A DNA stretch of 64,000 nucleotides. It comes from Cymbidium sinense. Lineage: Eukaryota > Streptophyta > Magnoliopsida > Asparagales > Orchidaceae. Below are positions 63,569 to 64,000 of the stretch, in pieces (the first letter of the stretch is position 1; the number at the start of each line of letters is the position of its first letter). The DNA is taken from contig CM038221.1 in assembly GCA_021442155.1 (NCBI GenBank), forward strand, positions 48,183,648 to 48,247,647, in the 5' to 3' direction. The position numbers were made by a program, and so were the translations under genes. The notes under the pieces were generated by a model. That model did not search any database, was not told where the DNA came from, and was given only the letters and a program-made list of their open reading frames with translations.

Positions 63569-64000
63569 GCCTACCTTGCTTGCGGTTTGAAGAGAGGAGA
63601 CAGTGGGAAAACCAAAAATGGAAGAGGAAAGGGGGGCTCTCAATTTTGGAGGAGGGAGATGTGTATGTTCGCCTCTTTTCCTTGCGATTGAGAAGAAGAA
63701 GAAGGAAAAGAAGGGGGGCGGGACGGTTGGAGAAGGACTCATGAGTGGTTACTGCGTGAGGCGTCAGTGTCTCGAAGAGGAGTAAGGAGGTCGTGAATGA
63801 GGGAGAAGCTGGGTGTTAAGGAAGGCGATCGGATCATTTTTATGGGAATTAGGGTGATTTTGGAATTTAGGTTTTAAGGCTTTTATTAACTTTTTAAATG
63901 TCTAATTGGCTTTAATGCAAATTTCACGTAGATAAAATTACATATTTGATATATATATATACATATATATATATATATCAATATAGTTTTTTTCGATATT

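Larger units (their letters stand above)
45529..64000 (-). mobile_element. Tat-lineage Ty3/gypsy retrotransposon, right end outside the window
   Basis: One large element on the minus strand. LTR at 45529-50042, polypurine tract at 50043-50055, then (in the minus direction from the right) leader, gag, protease, reverse transcriptase-RNase H, a second RNase H (aRNH) and integrase, with the second LTR from 60790 to beyond 64000. The aRNH between RNase H and integrase, the gag 'YCPYHG---H' knuckle, and the 'DELKEINLG' linker before reverse transcriptase are features of the plant Tat clade (Ogre/Retand relatives). Total length would be near 20 kb. All domains are frame-broken. Confidence 0.85.
60790..64000 (-). 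repeat. Tat element LTR at the right (the element's 5' LTR), partial
   Basis: Starts TGTGGGCTCC like the left LTR and follows it ('tttcctataggcg-aagc', 'ctttcgattaaggctagtcg', 'gaggaagaggaagaagaaga') to the window end. The first 3.21 kb are seen; about 0.8 kb should lie outside. It lacks the insertion found at 47041-47535 in the left LTR. Confidence 0.85.

Overview
This is nuclear DNA from a flowering plant. It has short-exon genes with GT-AG introns in very AT-rich DNA, plant-type protein families (MAD2, mitochondrial ribosomal protein mL54, an F-box SKIP14-like protein, a plant ankyrin protein) and plant transposon lineages (Tat and chromovirus Ty3/gypsy, copia, hAT, L1-type LINE, Harbinger MITE). 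The species cannot be fixed from sequence alone. No bacterial, organellar, rRNA, tRNA or CRISPR feature was seen.

Layout. 0-5 kb: a minus-strand copia LTR edge and a dead hAT transposase with recognisable DUF659 and C-terminal dimerisation parts. 5.9-11.6 kb: a 2.4-3.0 kb segment carrying a LINE 3' end, present twice in direct orientation. 11.6-18.1 kb: a complete but decayed Ty3/gypsy chromovirus with 1.14 and 1.13 kb LTRs. 18.36-18.90 kb: a Harbinger-type MITE. 19.4-21.0 kb (minus): a SKIP14-like F-box gene with frame breaks. 23.8-24.4 kb: a 222-bp tandem repeat that also has a dispersed copy at 1.05 kb. 24.7-26.15 kb (minus): MAD2, the best gene in the window, resolved into seven coding exons, with three AACGG motifs upstream. 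27.0-33.0 kb: a large inverted repeat (arms about 1.55 kb, spacer 2.9 kb) carrying two divergent copies of the mL54 gene; the spacer holds a likely original 5' leader exon and a decayed copia element. 40.3-43.1 kb (+): an ankyrin-repeat gene with several small frame lesions. 45.5 kb to the window end: one Tat-lineage Ty3/gypsy element on the minus strand, with a 4.5 kb LTR, a 10.7 kb interior and a second RNase H (aRNH) between RNase H and integrase. Its other LTR runs off the window.

Two themes stand out. First, all four host gene loci carry short, mostly non-triplet gaps relative to their families, and paired repeats differ largely by small indels, often near CAG/CTG-rich words. This may be real decay or an assembly or base-calling artefact, and it limits every intact-versus-pseudogene call here. 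Second, the genes are unrelated housekeeping or regulatory genes separated by repeats. I see no operon-like or novel multi-gene system. The most interesting items are the possible mitotic promoter of MAD2, the inverted mL54 pair with complementary lesions, and the repeat architecture of the Tat element.
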